Shown here piece after piece: positions 1-8,660 of a DNA stretch of 64,000 nt. This stretch comes from SIG299 sp045531955 (GTDB taxonomy: Bacteria > Bacillota > Clostridia > Lachnospirales > Lachnospiraceae): contig JAZSFC010000024.1 of assembly GCA_045531955.1 (NCBI GenBank), forward strand, positions 1-64,000, given 5' to 3'. Position numbers and translations under genes: made by a program. Numbering within the stretch: the stretch's first letter is position 1; each line of letters begins with the position of its first letter. The notes beneath the pieces were generated by a model. That model had not been told where the DNA came from and ran no database searches. It worked only from the letters and a program-made list of their open reading frames with translations.

Positions 1-11
1 AGGGGTGCGTA

Positions 12-743
12 ATGACGAATCATTTTATGATGGGAAATACCGGGATTGAACGTGATTTGTCATGGGAAGAATTTGTAAAGCAGTATGAATTGGACTATCT
101 GGCATGCAAGGATGCAACTGCAAAATATGATAAGGATGTAATTTTCGGGATTGAAGAAAATGTTCATAATATGCTTGAAGTAGTATTTTATGGTGTGACA
201 CCGGATATGGCAGCGTTCTTGGAAGGATATGCGAAAGTAGCAGTAGTTTATCTGCCGGTGTCATTAGTGGAATTTTTAGTATATACACCAATGCTTGGTG
301 TGGGGGGAAGTTACCTGTCTTTTATTACCGGAAATGTAACCAATATGAAAATTCCGGTGGCAATGAATGCAAAGGAAATTGCAAGTACCGAAGTTGGTAC
401 ACCGGAAAACGAAATTATTTCCACGTTAAGTACTGCTACCAGTGCTATTGTTACAACCCTGGTAATTGTGGCAGGCGTAATTCTTTTGGTGCCGTTGCAG
501 CCGGTGTTACAGAATCCGGTACTGCTTCCGGCATTCAATAACGTGGTACCTGCGTTGTTTGGAGCCCTTGGTCTTAAGTATTTTATCAAGAGTCCACAGA
601 TTGCAGTGCTTCCGGTATTATTTATGATTTTGCTTTGCACCTTCGTGCCATCCATGATTAGTCAGACCAGCGTAATGATGGTTCCTTGCGGTGCCCTGGC
701 TCTGGCAATCGGATTTATTTTATACAAGAAGGATAAGTTATAG
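12..743 (+). CDS. Polytopic membrane protein of unknown function
   Basis: 243 residues. The first 75 or so residues are hydrophilic and acidic; the rest is strongly hydrophobic with about five or six membrane segments, ending in a short lysine-rich tail (YKKDKL). I do not recognise the family. An AGGGGTG sequence six bases before the ATG supports this start, but the gene lies at the window edge, so a longer upstream reading cannot be excluded. It ends nine bases before the M20 peptidase gene on the same strand, so the two are probably co-transcribed. A transport role beside a membrane-anchored peptidase is possible but is inference only. Confidence 0.75.
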   Translation: MTNHFMMGNTGIERDLSWEEFVKQYELDYLACKDATAKYDKDVIFGIEENVHNMLEVVFYGVTPDMAAFLEGYAKVAVVYLPVSLVEFLVYTPMLGVGGSYLSFITGNVTNMKIPVAMNAKEIASTEVGTPENEIISTLSTATSAIVTTLVIVAGVILLVPLQPVLQNPVLLPAFNNVVPALFGALGLKYFIKSPQIAVLPVLFMILLCTFVPSMISQTSVMMVPCGALALAIGFILYKKDKL

Positions 744-752
744 GAGGCTCCT

Positions 753-2186
753 ATGGAAATTTTACTTGTGATATTACTTCTTCTGGTGGCGTTGGTTGTG
801 GTTGTCCTGCTTAGGACAGTACTTCTGAAACCCACACCTGCCAAAGAAGCCAAAGTACCATTGGATAACAGCGAACGTGCGGTGGAATACGGTAAAAAGC
901 TTTCCGCACTGGTTCAGAAGGAAACGGTGTCCAGCCGTTTTGAACCGGACCGCACCAAGTTTTTGGAATTTCATGAAATTTTGGAAGAGATGTTTCCGAA
1001 CATCCACAAAACCTGCGAAAAGCATGTGTTTAACGGAAGTCTGCTTTTTAAGTGGAGCGGAAAAGGAAATCATGAACCGATTCTGTTTATGAGTCATCAT
1101 GATGTAGTGGAAGCAACCGGCACCTGGGAGCATGAGCCGTTTTCCGGCGATATTGATGCAGAAGGACGTATTTGGGGCCGTGGTACCGTAGATACCAAGG
1201 CAAGCCTGTTCTGTCTGCTGACTGCAGCGGAAGAACTGATAGCAGAAGGATATGAGCCGGAATGTGATGTATACCTTGCCAGCAGCTGCACCGAGGAGTG
1301 GAGCGGTGAAGGCGCTCCGGCAACCGTACAATATTTAAAAGATCAGGGTATTAAGCTTGGTCTTGTATTAGACGAAGGCGGTATGATTTTAGAAGAGCCG
1401 GTGGGCGGCGTCAAGGGAACCTACGGTATGGTCGGAGTACTGGAAAAAGGCTACGGCGATGTAAAGTTTATTGCCAGAAGTAACGGCGGCCATGCCAGCG
1501 CTCCAAAGAAAAATTCCCCGTTGGTACGTCTGGGTAAGTTTATGGTGGATGTGGAAAAGAACTATCCGTTTCAGCATCAGTTTAATTCCACCATTACCGA
1601 AATGTTTACCCGCATGGCACCGAATATGAACTTTGGCATGAAGTTAATTTTTGCAAACCTGTGGTTGTTTAAGCCGTTGTTGACCAAACTGCTGCCGATG
1701 ATTAATTCTGCGGCAGGGGCAATGATTCGTACTACCATTGCCTTTACTACCGCAAAGGGCTCTAATGGTCTCAATGTGCTTCCGCAGGAGGCTTTTGTTA
1801 CCGCAAATATGCGTTTCAGCCCTCATCAGGATGACAAGGAGAGTATTGCCATTATCACAGAGTGGGCAAAGAAATTCGGTCTGGAAACCGAAGTGATTTA
1901 TTCCGATTCTCCTTGCCCTGTGGTGGATTATAAAGCAGCACCGTTTAAGCGTCTGGAAGAAGTTGCGGCAGAGGTTTATCCGGGAGTGGGTATCTGTCCG
2001 TATGTGATGACCGGCGGTACTGACGCAAAGTATTACAAAGAAGTCAGCGATAACTGCCTGCGGTTTGCACCGTTATATATCAATGCACAGCAGTATGCCA
2101 GCATTCATGGATTAAATGAGAATATATATCAGGGCGCATTGCCGCACGGCGTGGATTTCTATAAAAAGATGATTCAGAAGAGCTGA
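753..2186 (+). CDS. M20 family zinc metallopeptidase, membrane-anchored
   Basis: 477 residues. Residues 3-25 form a single hydrophobic N-terminal segment, so the enzyme is probably tethered to the membrane. The M20/M25/M40 metal site is visible: MSHHDVVE near residue 116 (first zinc histidine and its Asp), GRGTVDTK near 147 (bridging Asp), TEEW near 181 (catalytic general-base Glu and ligand) and LDEGG near 207. A lid/dimerisation insert follows (HASAPKKNSPLVRL, about 250). A final metal-ligand His region is at SIHGLNENI near residue 450. Length fits carboxypeptidase/dipeptidase-type members of the family. GGAGG lies seven bases before the ATG. The substrate (dipeptide, acyl-amino acid or similar) cannot be told from sequence. 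Confidence 0.9.
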   Translation: MEILLVILLLLVALVVVVLLRTVLLKPTPAKEAKVPLDNSERAVEYGKKLSALVQKETVSSRFEPDRTKFLEFHEILEEMFPNIHKTCEKHVFNGSLLFKWSGKGNHEPILFMSHHDVVEATGTWEHEPFSGDIDAEGRIWGRGTVDTKASLFCLLTAAEELIAEGYEPECDVYLASSCTEEWSGEGAPATVQYLKDQGIKLGLVLDEGGMILEEPVGGVKGTYGMVGVLEKGYGDVKFIARSNGGHASAPKKNSPLVRLGKFMVDVEKNYPFQHQFNSTITEMFTRMAPNMNFGMKLIFANLWLFKPLLTKLLPMINSAAGAMIRTTIAFTTAKGSNGLNVLPQEAFVTANMRFSPHQDDKESIAIITEWAKKFGLETEVIYSDSPCPVVDYKAAPFKRLEEVAAEVYPGVGICPYVMTGGTDAKYYKEVSDNCLRFAPLYINAQQYASIHGLNENIYQGALPHGVDFYKKMIQKS

Positions 2187-2216
2187 TTTATAGTTTAGTG
2201 AAAGAGAGACAACAGT

Positions 2217-3413
2217 ATGACGTATGATTTTACAACAGTAATGGACAGACGGGGAAAAGATGCTCTGGCAGTGGATATGATTCCGTTTCCGGGGGCAGAG
2301 GTGGCCGAAGGTTTTGACCGCATTCCGATGTGGGTGGCGGACATGAATTTCGCCACGGTGCCAACGATTCAGGAGCATATCATTAACCGTGTCAATCATC
2401 CTGCTTTTGGATATTTTGACCCGTCTAAGGAATATTATGACAGCATTATCAAATGGCAGAAGGAACGTAATCTGGTAGAAGGGCTCACACCGGAACATAT
2501 CGGTTATGAAAACGGTGTGCTGGGTTGCCTTGCTGCTGCCGTACAAAGCTTTACAGCGCCTGGCGAAGCCGTGCTCTTACATTCCCCTACCTATATCGGT
2601 TTTACTCATGTATTCGAGGATAACGGCCGTAAAATGGTACTTTCCGATTTGGTGCAGGATGAAAACGGCGTATGGCGCATGGACTATGAGGACATGGACC
2701 GTAAAATCAAGGAACATAAAATTCATTTTGCGGTGTTCTGTTCTCCGCATAATCCAACCGGCCGTGTTTGGGAATGGGAAGAAATCGAACAGGCCATGGA
2801 AGTATATAAGAACAACGACTGTATCGTAATTTCCGACGAAATCTGGTCTGATTTGATTTTACAGGGCAACCGTCATATTCCGACCCAGAGCGTGTCTGAA
2901 GATGCAAGGATGCGTACAATCGCTATTTATGCGCCGTCCAAAACCTTTAACCTGGCGGGACTTATAGGTTCCTATCACATTATTTACAATCCGTATTTAA
3001 GAGACCGTGTGAGAAAACAGTCAGGCTTATGCCATTATAACAGTATGAATGTATTATCCATGCATGCGTTAATTGGTGCTTATCGTCCGGAGGGGCAGGT
3101 CTGGGTGGACGAACTGCGGGAAGTGTTGACCGGCAATGTAGAATTTGCTTACCGGTATATTCTGGATAATTTTCCGGGGGTTAAGCTCGCTAAACCGCAG
3201 GGAACCTATATGCTATACTTAGACTGTGAAGAGTGGTGCAAAAATAAAGGAATTACACTGGATGAACTGATTAAGGCCGGTATCCGGGTTGGCGTAATCT
3301 GGCAGGACGGCCGTCCGTTTAACCGTCCGTGGGCAATCCGTATGAACTTGGCATTGCCAAAGAGCAGAGTAGAAGAGGCTTTTAACAGATTAAGCAAATA
3401 TGTTTTTGTGTAA
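2217..3413 (+). CDS. MalY/PatB-type PLP-dependent aminotransferase (C-S lyase)
   Basis: 398 residues, the normal length for fold-type I enzymes of the MalY/PatB group. The PLP-binding lysine is in APSKTFNLAG (about residue 241). The substrate-recognition region SPHNPTGRVW (about 180) and the cofactor-contacting SDEIWSDL (about 205) are intact, and the C-terminal Arg motif IRMNLALP is present. Family members usually cleave cystathionine or cysteine to pyruvate, ammonia and a thiol; some also act as transcriptional modulators (E. coli MalY). The gene starts 30 bases after the peptidase gene and has its own AAAGAGAG ribosome-binding site. A strong terminator follows, so genes 12-3413 may form one transcript. 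Confidence 0.9.
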   Translation: MTYDFTTVMDRRGKDALAVDMIPFPGAEVAEGFDRIPMWVADMNFATVPTIQEHIINRVNHPAFGYFDPSKEYYDSIIKWQKERNLVEGLTPEHIGYENGVLGCLAAAVQSFTAPGEAVLLHSPTYIGFTHVFEDNGRKMVLSDLVQDENGVWRMDYEDMDRKIKEHKIHFAVFCSPHNPTGRVWEWEEIEQAMEVYKNNDCIVISDEIWSDLILQGNRHIPTQSVSEDARMRTIAIYAPSKTFNLAGLIGSYHIIYNPYLRDRVRKQSGLCHYNSMNVLSMHALIGAYRPEGQVWVDELREVLTGNVEFAYRYILDNFPGVKLAKPQGTYMLYLDCEEWCKNKGITLDELIKAGIRVGVIWQDGRPFNRPWAIRMNLALPKSRVEEAFNRLSKYVFV

Positions 3414-3421
3414 GAGTGCAG

Positions 3422-3450
3422 GGCTGCCGCAGAATTTGCGGCAGCCTTTT
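3422..3450 (+). terminator. Intrinsic terminator after malY-type gene
   Basis: Perfect ten-base-pair stem GGCTGCCGCA / TGCGGCAGCC (3422-3431 and 3437-3446) with a five-base loop, followed by TTTTAT. It begins eight bases after the stop codon. Confidence 0.9.
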
Positions 3451-3472
3451 ATATTACATTGCATGTTTTTTC

Positions 3473-3501
3473 TTGCGTTTGTTACTTCACTGTGGTAAAC
3501 T
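3473..3501 (+). promoter_or_regulatory. Sigma-A-type promoter for the NhaC antiporter gene
   Basis: TTGCGT (3473-3478), a 17-base spacer, then TAAACT (3496-3501). It lies between the upstream terminator and the antiporter start at 3556. Confidence 0.55.
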
Positions 3502-3555
3502 ATCACCATAGCGCATACTTGATATGCAAAATAAAACCAATGAAGGAGTAAATGT

Positions 3556-5070
3556 ATGGGTTTAGAAATGATTGAAGCCGGCTGGCTGTCCATTTTGCCA
3601 CCGCTGATTGCCATTGTTTTGGCACTCAAAACCAAGGAAGTATATTCTTCCCTTTTTGCCGGTGTTTTTTCCGGTATGTTAATTTATTGTTTTAAGACAG
3701 GAAGTTCTATTTTAGAGGCGGTACGTTATGTCCTCGACATGGTTGCTTATAAGATTGGTGACAACGGTTACATGATTTTATATTTGTCCCTGCTTGGTGC
3801 AGTGGTTATGGTTGTTACTATGGCAGGCGGTTCCAGAGCTTACGGACAGTGGGCCAGCACAAAGCTGAAAAGCAAGCGCAGTGCTAAGATTGCTACCGCA
3901 TTGCTTGGCTGCTTAATCTTCATTGATGACTATTTCAACTGTCTGACCGTTGGTACCGTAATGCGTCCGATTACAGACAAGCACAAAATTGCAAGAGAAA
4001 AACTGGCGTACATCATTGACTCCACAGCGGCTCCAATCTGTATTATTGCCCCAATTTCCAGCTGGGCAGTAGCGGTGGCGTCCGAGGTGGGCGGTGAAGG
4101 CGGCTTGAGCGCTTTCATGAAGACCATTCCTTATAATTTATATGCACTGTTAACCTTACTGATGGTAGCAATCATCTGCTGTACCGATTTTGATTTCGGA
4201 AAGATGAAGAAGGCAGTTGCCGAAGCGGCAGATAAGGAATACGATGAAGTAGAAGAAGAAAAGGAAATGGAAGGCGTTAAGGTTTCCGATAAGGGCCGTG
4301 TATATGACCTTTTAATCCCTATGGTTGTTCTGATTGCCTGCTCCATCCTTGGTATGGCCTATGTAGGTGGTTTCTTCAGCGGCGTTGATTTTACTACCGC
4401 TATCGGTGAAAATCCAACCGCAGGTTTAACTCTTGGTGCTCTGGCTGCTTTGGTGTGTGCATTAGTGCTGTACATCCCAAGAAAGCTGGTTACCTTCCGT
4501 GAATTCATGGGTGGTATTACTGCCGGTGTAAAGCTGATGGTTTCCGCAGTTATGATTCTTTCCCTGGCATGGTCCTTAAGCGGTGTTTGCCGTGAAATGA
4601 TTGGTACCGGTGAATTTGTCAGCGGATTGGTTAGCGGCTCCAACGTATCCTTAAGTATTTTACCTGCTATCATTTTTGCAGTGGCAGCGTTCCTGTCCTT
4701 CTCCATGGGTACAGCATGGGGTACCTTCGGTATTTTAATTCCGATTGTTTCCATGATTTGTGACGGCAGTGCAGAAGGTGCAGCAATCCTGATTCCGGCT
4801 CTGGGTGCAACACTGGCAGGTTCCGTATATGGTGACCATTGTTCCCCAATTTCCGATACTACAATCCTTTCCTCTGCAGGTGCAAAGTGTGAACACATCC
4901 GCCACGTAGAGACCCAGATTCCTTACGCAACCATGGTGGCTGTAGTCTGCTTCGTAGGCTACATCATTGCAGGCTTTGTAAGGAATCCTTGGATTACCTT
5001 AGGTGCATCCATTGTGCTGTTACTTGGTGTATTGGCGGTAATTATGTATAAGCAGAAGAAGACTGCGTAA
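3556..5070 (+). CDS. NhaC-family Na+/H+ antiporter
   Basis: 504 residues with about eleven or twelve membrane segments. Family hallmarks are visible: DDYFNCLTVGTVMRP (about residue 128), the STAAPICIIAPISSWA stretch (about 160) and the highly characteristic GDHCSPISDTT (about 425), all shared with NhaC/MleN-type sodium-proton or malate/lactate-coupled antiporters. A charged cytoplasmic loop (EYDEVEEEKEMEG) sits near residue 235. The probable role is sodium extrusion, possibly coupled to an organic acid or amino acid, in the cytoplasmic membrane. AAGGAG precedes the ATG. The gene has its own promoter and a strong bidirectional terminator, so it appears monocistronic. Confidence 0.9.
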   Translation: MGLEMIEAGWLSILPPLIAIVLALKTKEVYSSLFAGVFSGMLIYCFKTGSSILEAVRYVLDMVAYKIGDNGYMILYLSLLGAVVMVVTMAGGSRAYGQWASTKLKSKRSAKIATALLGCLIFIDDYFNCLTVGTVMRPITDKHKIAREKLAYIIDSTAAPICIIAPISSWAVAVASEVGGEGGLSAFMKTIPYNLYALLTLLMVAIICCTDFDFGKMKKAVAEAADKEYDEVEEEKEMEGVKVSDKGRVYDLLIPMVVLIACSILGMAYVGGFFSGVDFTTAIGENPTAGLTLGALAALVCALVLYIPRKLVTFREFMGGITAGVKLMVSAVMILSLAWSLSGVCREMIGTGEFVSGLVSGSNVSLSILPAIIFAVAAFLSFSMGTAWGTFGILIPIVSMICDGSAEGAAILIPALGATLAGSVYGDHCSPISDTTILSSAGAKCEHIRHVETQIPYATMVAVVCFVGYIIAGFVRNPWITLGASIVLLLGVLAVIMYKQKKTA

Positions 5071-5096
5071 ACGCACAAACTTATGATGTATAAAGC

Positions 5097-5155
5097 AAAA
5101 ACCATCCACTTCGAACCCGCTCAACGCTAACGGTTCGTACGTGGATGGTTTTTTT
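5097..5155. terminator. Bidirectional terminator with structured inner stem
   Basis: Outer stem AAAACCATCCAC (5098-5109) pairs with GTGGATGGTTTT (5141-5152) and is flanked by A- and T-runs, so it can serve both converging genes (nhaC and the ABC permease). Inside is a second stem CGAACC / GGTTCG enclosing CGCTCAACGCTAA. The loop sequence ACCCGCTC..CGCTA recurs in the hairpin elements at 60475-60654 and 60751-60916. Confidence 0.85.
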
Positions 5156-5175
5156 GGTACGGAAAAATTGTGATT

Positions 5176-6780
5176 TTATCTTGAGACAGAAATTAATTCC
5201 TTTTTAGTAATGGAACAATAGAAAGCACCTGTAATAATCAGAAGGATTGCTTCTACTACAAAGTAATATACCGTGTAGCTTGCCGGTTGCAGTGCTATAG
5301 CAAGCACGGCAGGTACAATGACAGCAATCACACCGCCCAACATGGAGACCAGTACCGCTGCCCCTTGTTTTACCACCTGTGTTTCGTTATCCCAGTTTAA
5401 TTTCGGGAACCACAGATTGCAGGCAAGACCAAGTACAATGCTAAAGAGAAGAAGTACCAGCGGAAGCAGGAAATAATGCAAGGCATCTGCCAACACCGGT
5501 TTTGCACCGATAAGCATCAATAGTACGGAAACTAAATAAAACGGTGCAGCAACAGCCAAATTCCATAGCAGCTTGGCATTATAAATATCCTTTGCTTTTA
5601 CCGGAAGTACCTGCAACTGCCAAAAGGTTTTTCCTTCCATGGAGATGGTGCAGGCGGAGGCGCTCATCATGCAAAGCGGCATGGCAAGTACAAATGGAAG
5701 AATTTTGTGAATGAGCGGAAGGAACATCGGCATTTCCATAAATTCAGCCAGGGAGTCTACACCCAGGACCGCAATAGCACCGGCTAAAAGAACGGAAAGA
5801 ATATAGCCGATACCGCTGTTGGTGACATATAAACTGGAAGAGAAATAAAGCTTCATTTCTTTTTTAAACAGAGCCAATAAGATATGCTCCGCTTTTAAGT
5901 TCTCCAGTTTGTAATCGTGCTTTGCATAGGTGGCATTTAATCCGGTACAGATTTCTGTAAACTTTTTGGAAAGCAGCCAAACAAATACTGCAAAAATAAG
6001 TGCAGGAATACCAAGCAGTAACACGAAGTGCAGAGCATTTCCCGAAAGTGCATTGTGATACCACAGGGCAGGCGGAAAAATATTGCCCAGGGCAGCCGTT
6101 AACGTGCCTATCATTGCTTTTATGGCTTCCAAATCCGGGGTGTCGGTAGAAAGGCTGCCGCTCATACTGAAACTGCCCACCATGATAACAATTACAAGAC
6201 CAACCGTAAGGAAGGTTTCTACCAAAGTTTTCTTCTTCATACGGGAACTGATACCTTTAATCAATGCTCCCAAAATAGAAGAGATAGTGAGAGGCAGCAG
6301 CGGTGCAAACAGTACCGCAAACAGGCTGATAAGGTAAAAGGAAATGCCCGGTTTTGCAAACCAAATGTGTACCGCAAGCCCCGGAATCATTACAATCAGG
6401 GCAAATAGCAGATTAGTCACATACATGGTTACAAAACGGCTGATTAAAATGGCGGATTTGTTTACCGGTAAAGACACCATGATGTCGTAAGACTTCATGG
6501 AAAACAGTACACTGCCGGCCTTGAAAAAAGACAGTACCAGCATTAGCAGGCTTAAGATGGTGTACAAATACATCGGTACAATGTCCCCAAGTCCAAGATA
6601 GTGGTAACCGTAGGCTAAACCGCCCACATAACCGACGGCCATGAGAATGACCAATACATACGCAACACAAAGCAGGGCAAAGGTTTGCTTCTTTTTCTTA
6701 TCCTTTGTATGGCGAATTTCGTTGATTCCAAACAGGCTTTTTAACTGAACCTTACTTAAGGTCAGAACTTGCTTTATCAT
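5176..6780 (-). CDS. ABC-2-type exporter permease
   Basis: 534 residues with two blocks of about six hydrophobic segments each, as in double-length ABC-2 permeases of Gram-positive exporters. The N-terminal 30 residues are basic and cytoplasmic (NEIRHTKDKKKKQT). A charged segment near residue 275-300 (KKFTEICTGLNATYAKHDYKLENLKAEH) separates the halves. The first four bases of this gene overlap the stop region of the ATPase gene (6777-6780), indicating translational coupling. Likely partner: the ATPase at 6777-7487. Substrate unknown; association with sdpR/sdpI genes suggests antimicrobial-peptide or envelope-stress export, which is inference. Confidence 0.85.
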   Translation of the reverse strand: MIKQVLTLSKVQLKSLFGINEIRHTKDKKKKQTFALLCVAYVLVILMAVGYVGGLAYGYHYLGLGDIVPMYLYTILSLLMLVLSFFKAGSVLFSMKSYDIMVSLPVNKSAILISRFVTMYVTNLLFALIVMIPGLAVHIWFAKPGISFYLISLFAVLFAPLLPLTISSILGALIKGISSRMKKKTLVETFLTVGLVIVIMVGSFSMSGSLSTDTPDLEAIKAMIGTLTAALGNIFPPALWYHNALSGNALHFVLLLGIPALIFAVFVWLLSKKFTEICTGLNATYAKHDYKLENLKAEHILLALFKKEMKLYFSSSLYVTNSGIGYILSVLLAGAIAVLGVDSLAEFMEMPMFLPLIHKILPFVLAMPLCMMSASACTISMEGKTFWQLQVLPVKAKDIYNAKLLWNLAVAAPFYLVSVLLMLIGAKPVLADALHYFLLPLVLLLFSIVLGLACNLWFPKLNWDNETQVVKQGAAVLVSMLGGVIAVIVPAVLAIALQPASYTVYYFVVEAILLIITGAFYCSITKKELISVSR

Positions 6781-7487
6781 TCCTTAATCACCTCCATGAA
6801 GACGGATTCTAAGGATTTACCGTCGGTCAGGTCTTTTGTATCGCCTGCTGCAATGAGCTTACCGCCACGGATAATGACAATTTTGTTACAAAGCTTTTCT
6901 GCTACATCCAGTACATGGGTGGAGAAGAAAATGGCAGTACCTTCTTCGCAGAGTGCGTGCATACGGTTCTTTAAATGCAGGGTGGCCATTGGGTCAAGAC
7001 CTACGAAAGGTTCATCTAGAATCAGCAGCTTTGGTTTGTGAATCAGGGCACTGATGATAGCCAGCTTTTGTTTCATGCCGTGGGAGTAGGAAGAAATTAA
7101 ATCACCAAGGGCGGCCTCCAGCTCAAAAGCGGTGGCTTCCTCCTTGATGCGCTGTTCTCTATCGGCGGCGGAAACACCGTAAATATCAGCAATAAAATTT
7201 AAGTACTGGATACCAGTCAGGTACTCATACAAATCCGGGTTATCCGGAATATACGCCATCACCTGTTTGCATTCCAGTGGTTTGTCTTTTACAGAAATTC
7301 CATCCACAAATATTTCGCCTTTGTCAAAGTCGTGGATGCCTACTACACATTTGATGGTAGAAGTTTTTCCGGCGCCGTTATGACCGATAAAGGCACAGAT
7401 GTCGCCGGCATTTACGGTAAGGGAAAGGTTGGAAACAGCTTCTTTGCCGCCCTTATATATTTTGGTTAAGTTCTTGATTTCTAACAT
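6777..7487 (-). CDS. ABC transporter ATP-binding subunit
   Basis: 236 residues from the chosen start MLEIKNLTK. Walker A is GHNGAGKTS (about residue 38), the signature is SYSHGMKQKLAI (about 135) and Walker B is LLILDEPFVGLDP (about 155). An in-frame ATG lies fifteen bases further upstream (7502), but it sits inside the GGAGGG ribosome-binding site that serves the start at 7487, so the shorter form is preferred. The sequence resembles CcmA/YtrB-like exporter ATPases. It forms an operon with the sdpI-like gene (26-base gap) and is translationally coupled to the permease gene. Confidence 0.92.
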   Translation of the reverse strand: MLEIKNLTKIYKGGKEAVSNLSLTVNAGDICAFIGHNGAGKTSTIKCVVGIHDFDKGEIFVDGISVKDKPLECKQVMAYIPDNPDLYEYLTGIQYLNFIADIYGVSAADREQRIKEEATAFELEAALGDLISSYSHGMKQKLAIISALIHKPKLLILDEPFVGLDPMATLHLKNRMHALCEEGTAIFFSTHVLDVAEKLCNKIVIIRGGKLIAAGDTKDLTDGKSLESVFMEVIKE

Positions 7488-7513
7488 AGTGATTCCCTCC
7501 ATGTATTTATAAA

Positions 7514-8182
7514 TTAGTTTTCTTCGCTATTGTTTTCCTGCACGTTTTCTACAGCTTTTGATTTACGCACATACAACAGGAAAGAATATGCAGTTGGCAG
7601 CAGGGCGGCAACTGCGATGGCAGCAGGTACAATCCAGATGATATCTAAGAATGCATTGACGACTAATACAACGCCACAAATAATCCATACAATACCTGCA
7701 AAACGGTGGGTTTTATTCCAATTCTCGGCATCGTTCAAAGCCCACGGAATCTTAATGCCGATGGTATAATTCTGGCGGGTTTTTGGCATGTAATTTCCAA
7801 CCACTATAAAAATAATACCCACAAAAAGATTTCCTATCATGTTAACGGAAACAGGAATGTTTAATGCATTGGTATACATGACAATGTCACCAAAGATACC
7901 GGTCAACGGGCAGATACAAAGTATCAGAAGAAAGACTTTATCACTGATGTTTTGTTTTTTGGGGTCTGCCAGAGTAATAAAGCCGGTCAAAAGATGTACC
8001 ACCCACAAAAACATTGGAAGGAAGAATACAGCAAACGCTTTGGATTCGTAATTATCAGGCTCGCCGGCTGCGTTAAAATGTACCGGTATTTCCTCCGGAA
8101 GCTTGTTCCATAACACAAGTCCCACAACCATAGGGATTAAAACCAGTAAGGATGTAAGTAAAATCATTTTTTTACGGTTCAT
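7514..8182 (-). CDS. SdpI/YhfL-type membrane protein
   Basis: 222 residues with about six membrane segments. The N-terminal region has the DUF1648 signature (WNKLPEEIPVHFNAAGEPDNY, residues about 25-45), and the C-terminal half has the SdpI-type region (MPKTRQNYTIGIKIPWALNDAENWNKTHRFAG, starting near residue 132). In Bacillus subtilis SdpI gives immunity to the SdpC toxin and ties up the repressor SdpR at the membrane when toxin is bound. No toxin gene is visible nearby, so the inducing signal here is unknown. The start overlaps the repressor gene by eleven bases and has a GGAGG eight bases upstream. Confidence 0.85.
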   Translation of the reverse strand: MNRKKMILLTSLLVLIPMVVGLVLWNKLPEEIPVHFNAAGEPDNYESKAFAVFFLPMFLWVVHLLTGFITLADPKKQNISDKVFLLILCICPLTGIFGDIVMYTNALNIPVSVNMIGNLFVGIIFIVVGNYMPKTRQNYTIGIKIPWALNDAENWNKTHRFAGIVWIICGVVLVVNAFLDIIWIVPAAIAVAALLPTAYSFLLYVRKSKAVENVQENNSEEN

Positions 8183-8450
8183 TGTCGGTACCTCCTTTTA
8201 AATCTGCCAGCCAGAGCATTACTTCTTCCACCACAGAGGTGTTCAGTTCATAGTAAATAAAATTTTTTTGTTTGTTTTCAAATACCAAATCTGCCTTTTT
8301 TAAAATACTTAAGTGATAGGAAATGGTGGCACCGGTCATATCAAAATGACTGCCGATTTCTCCTGCAGACAGGGAGCCTTTTTTCAGCAGGGTTAATATA
8401 TCCCGCCGGACGGGATCTGATAGTGCTTTAAAGGTTTCTGCGAAGCCCAT
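8172..8450 (-). CDS. ArsR-family autorepressor, SdpR-like
   Basis: 92 residues, a single winged helix-turn-helix: FKALSDPVRRDILTLLKK (helix 1-2), LSAGEIGSHFDMTGATISYHLSILKKADL (recognition region) and the wing FENKQKNFIYYELN. No cysteine metal site is present, unlike arsenic/zinc sensors, which fits the SdpR/autorepressor branch. It is the first gene of a four-gene operon (repressor, SdpI-like, ATPase, permease). Two matching inverted repeats bracket its promoter (8483-8502 and 8539-8558), so autoregulation is strongly suggested. Confidence 0.9.
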   Translation of the reverse strand: MGFAETFKALSDPVRRDILTLLKKGSLSAGEIGSHFDMTGATISYHLSILKKADLVFENKQKNFIYYELNTSVVEEVMLWLADLKGGTDNEP

Positions 8451-8482
8451 GAGTATCCTCCTTAGTTTTCTCTTTTATATCT

Positions 8483-8502
8483 ATTTAGAAGATTTTCTAA
8501 AT
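8483..8502. promoter_or_regulatory. Operator 1 of the ArsR-type repressor
   Basis: ATTTAGAA-GATT-TTCTAAAT: perfect eight-base arms with a four-base centre. It covers the expected transcription start just downstream of the -10 box. Confidence 0.8.
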
Positions 8503-8504
8503 AT

Positions 8505-8533
8505 AGGGTAACAAAAAAGAGAATAAACGTCAA
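8505..8533 (-). promoter_or_regulatory. Promoter of the sdpR-like operon
   Basis: On the minus strand TTGACG (plus coordinates 8528-8533), a 17-base spacer and TACCCT (8505-8510). It lies between the two operator palindromes. AGGAGG precedes the repressor ATG. Confidence 0.65.
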
Positions 8534-8538
8534 TGGGT

Positions 8539-8558
8539 ATTTAGAAAAAAATCTAAAT
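8539..8558. promoter_or_regulatory. Operator 2 of the ArsR-type repressor
   Basis: ATTTAGA-AAAAAA-TCTAAAT: seven-base arms identical to those of operator 1, centred 56 bp from it and just upstream of the -35 box. Confidence 0.8.
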
Positions 8559-8565
8559 AGTTACA

Positions 8566-8611
8566 AAACAAAACCCGGCAAAGAAGCAGCAGCTCTTCCC
8601 GCCGGGGTTTG
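8566..8611 (-). terminator. Terminator of the GPH-GH3-HAD operon
   Basis: On the minus strand AACCCCGGC pairs imperfectly with GCCGGGTT, followed by TTGTTTTG. A second perfect ten-base stem, CGGTTTCTGC / GCAGAAACCG (8623-8632 and 8639-8648), lies between it and the HAD stop codon. Confidence 0.7.
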
Positions 8612-8660
8612 TTCTATTACAACGGTTTCTGCGAATGGGCAGAAACCGAGTAGTTTTTTA

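Noticed and set aside
774..1331. 185-codon open frame antisense to the M20 peptidase gene
   Set aside because: No domain, no ribosome-binding site, unlikely composition; shadow of the peptidase gene.
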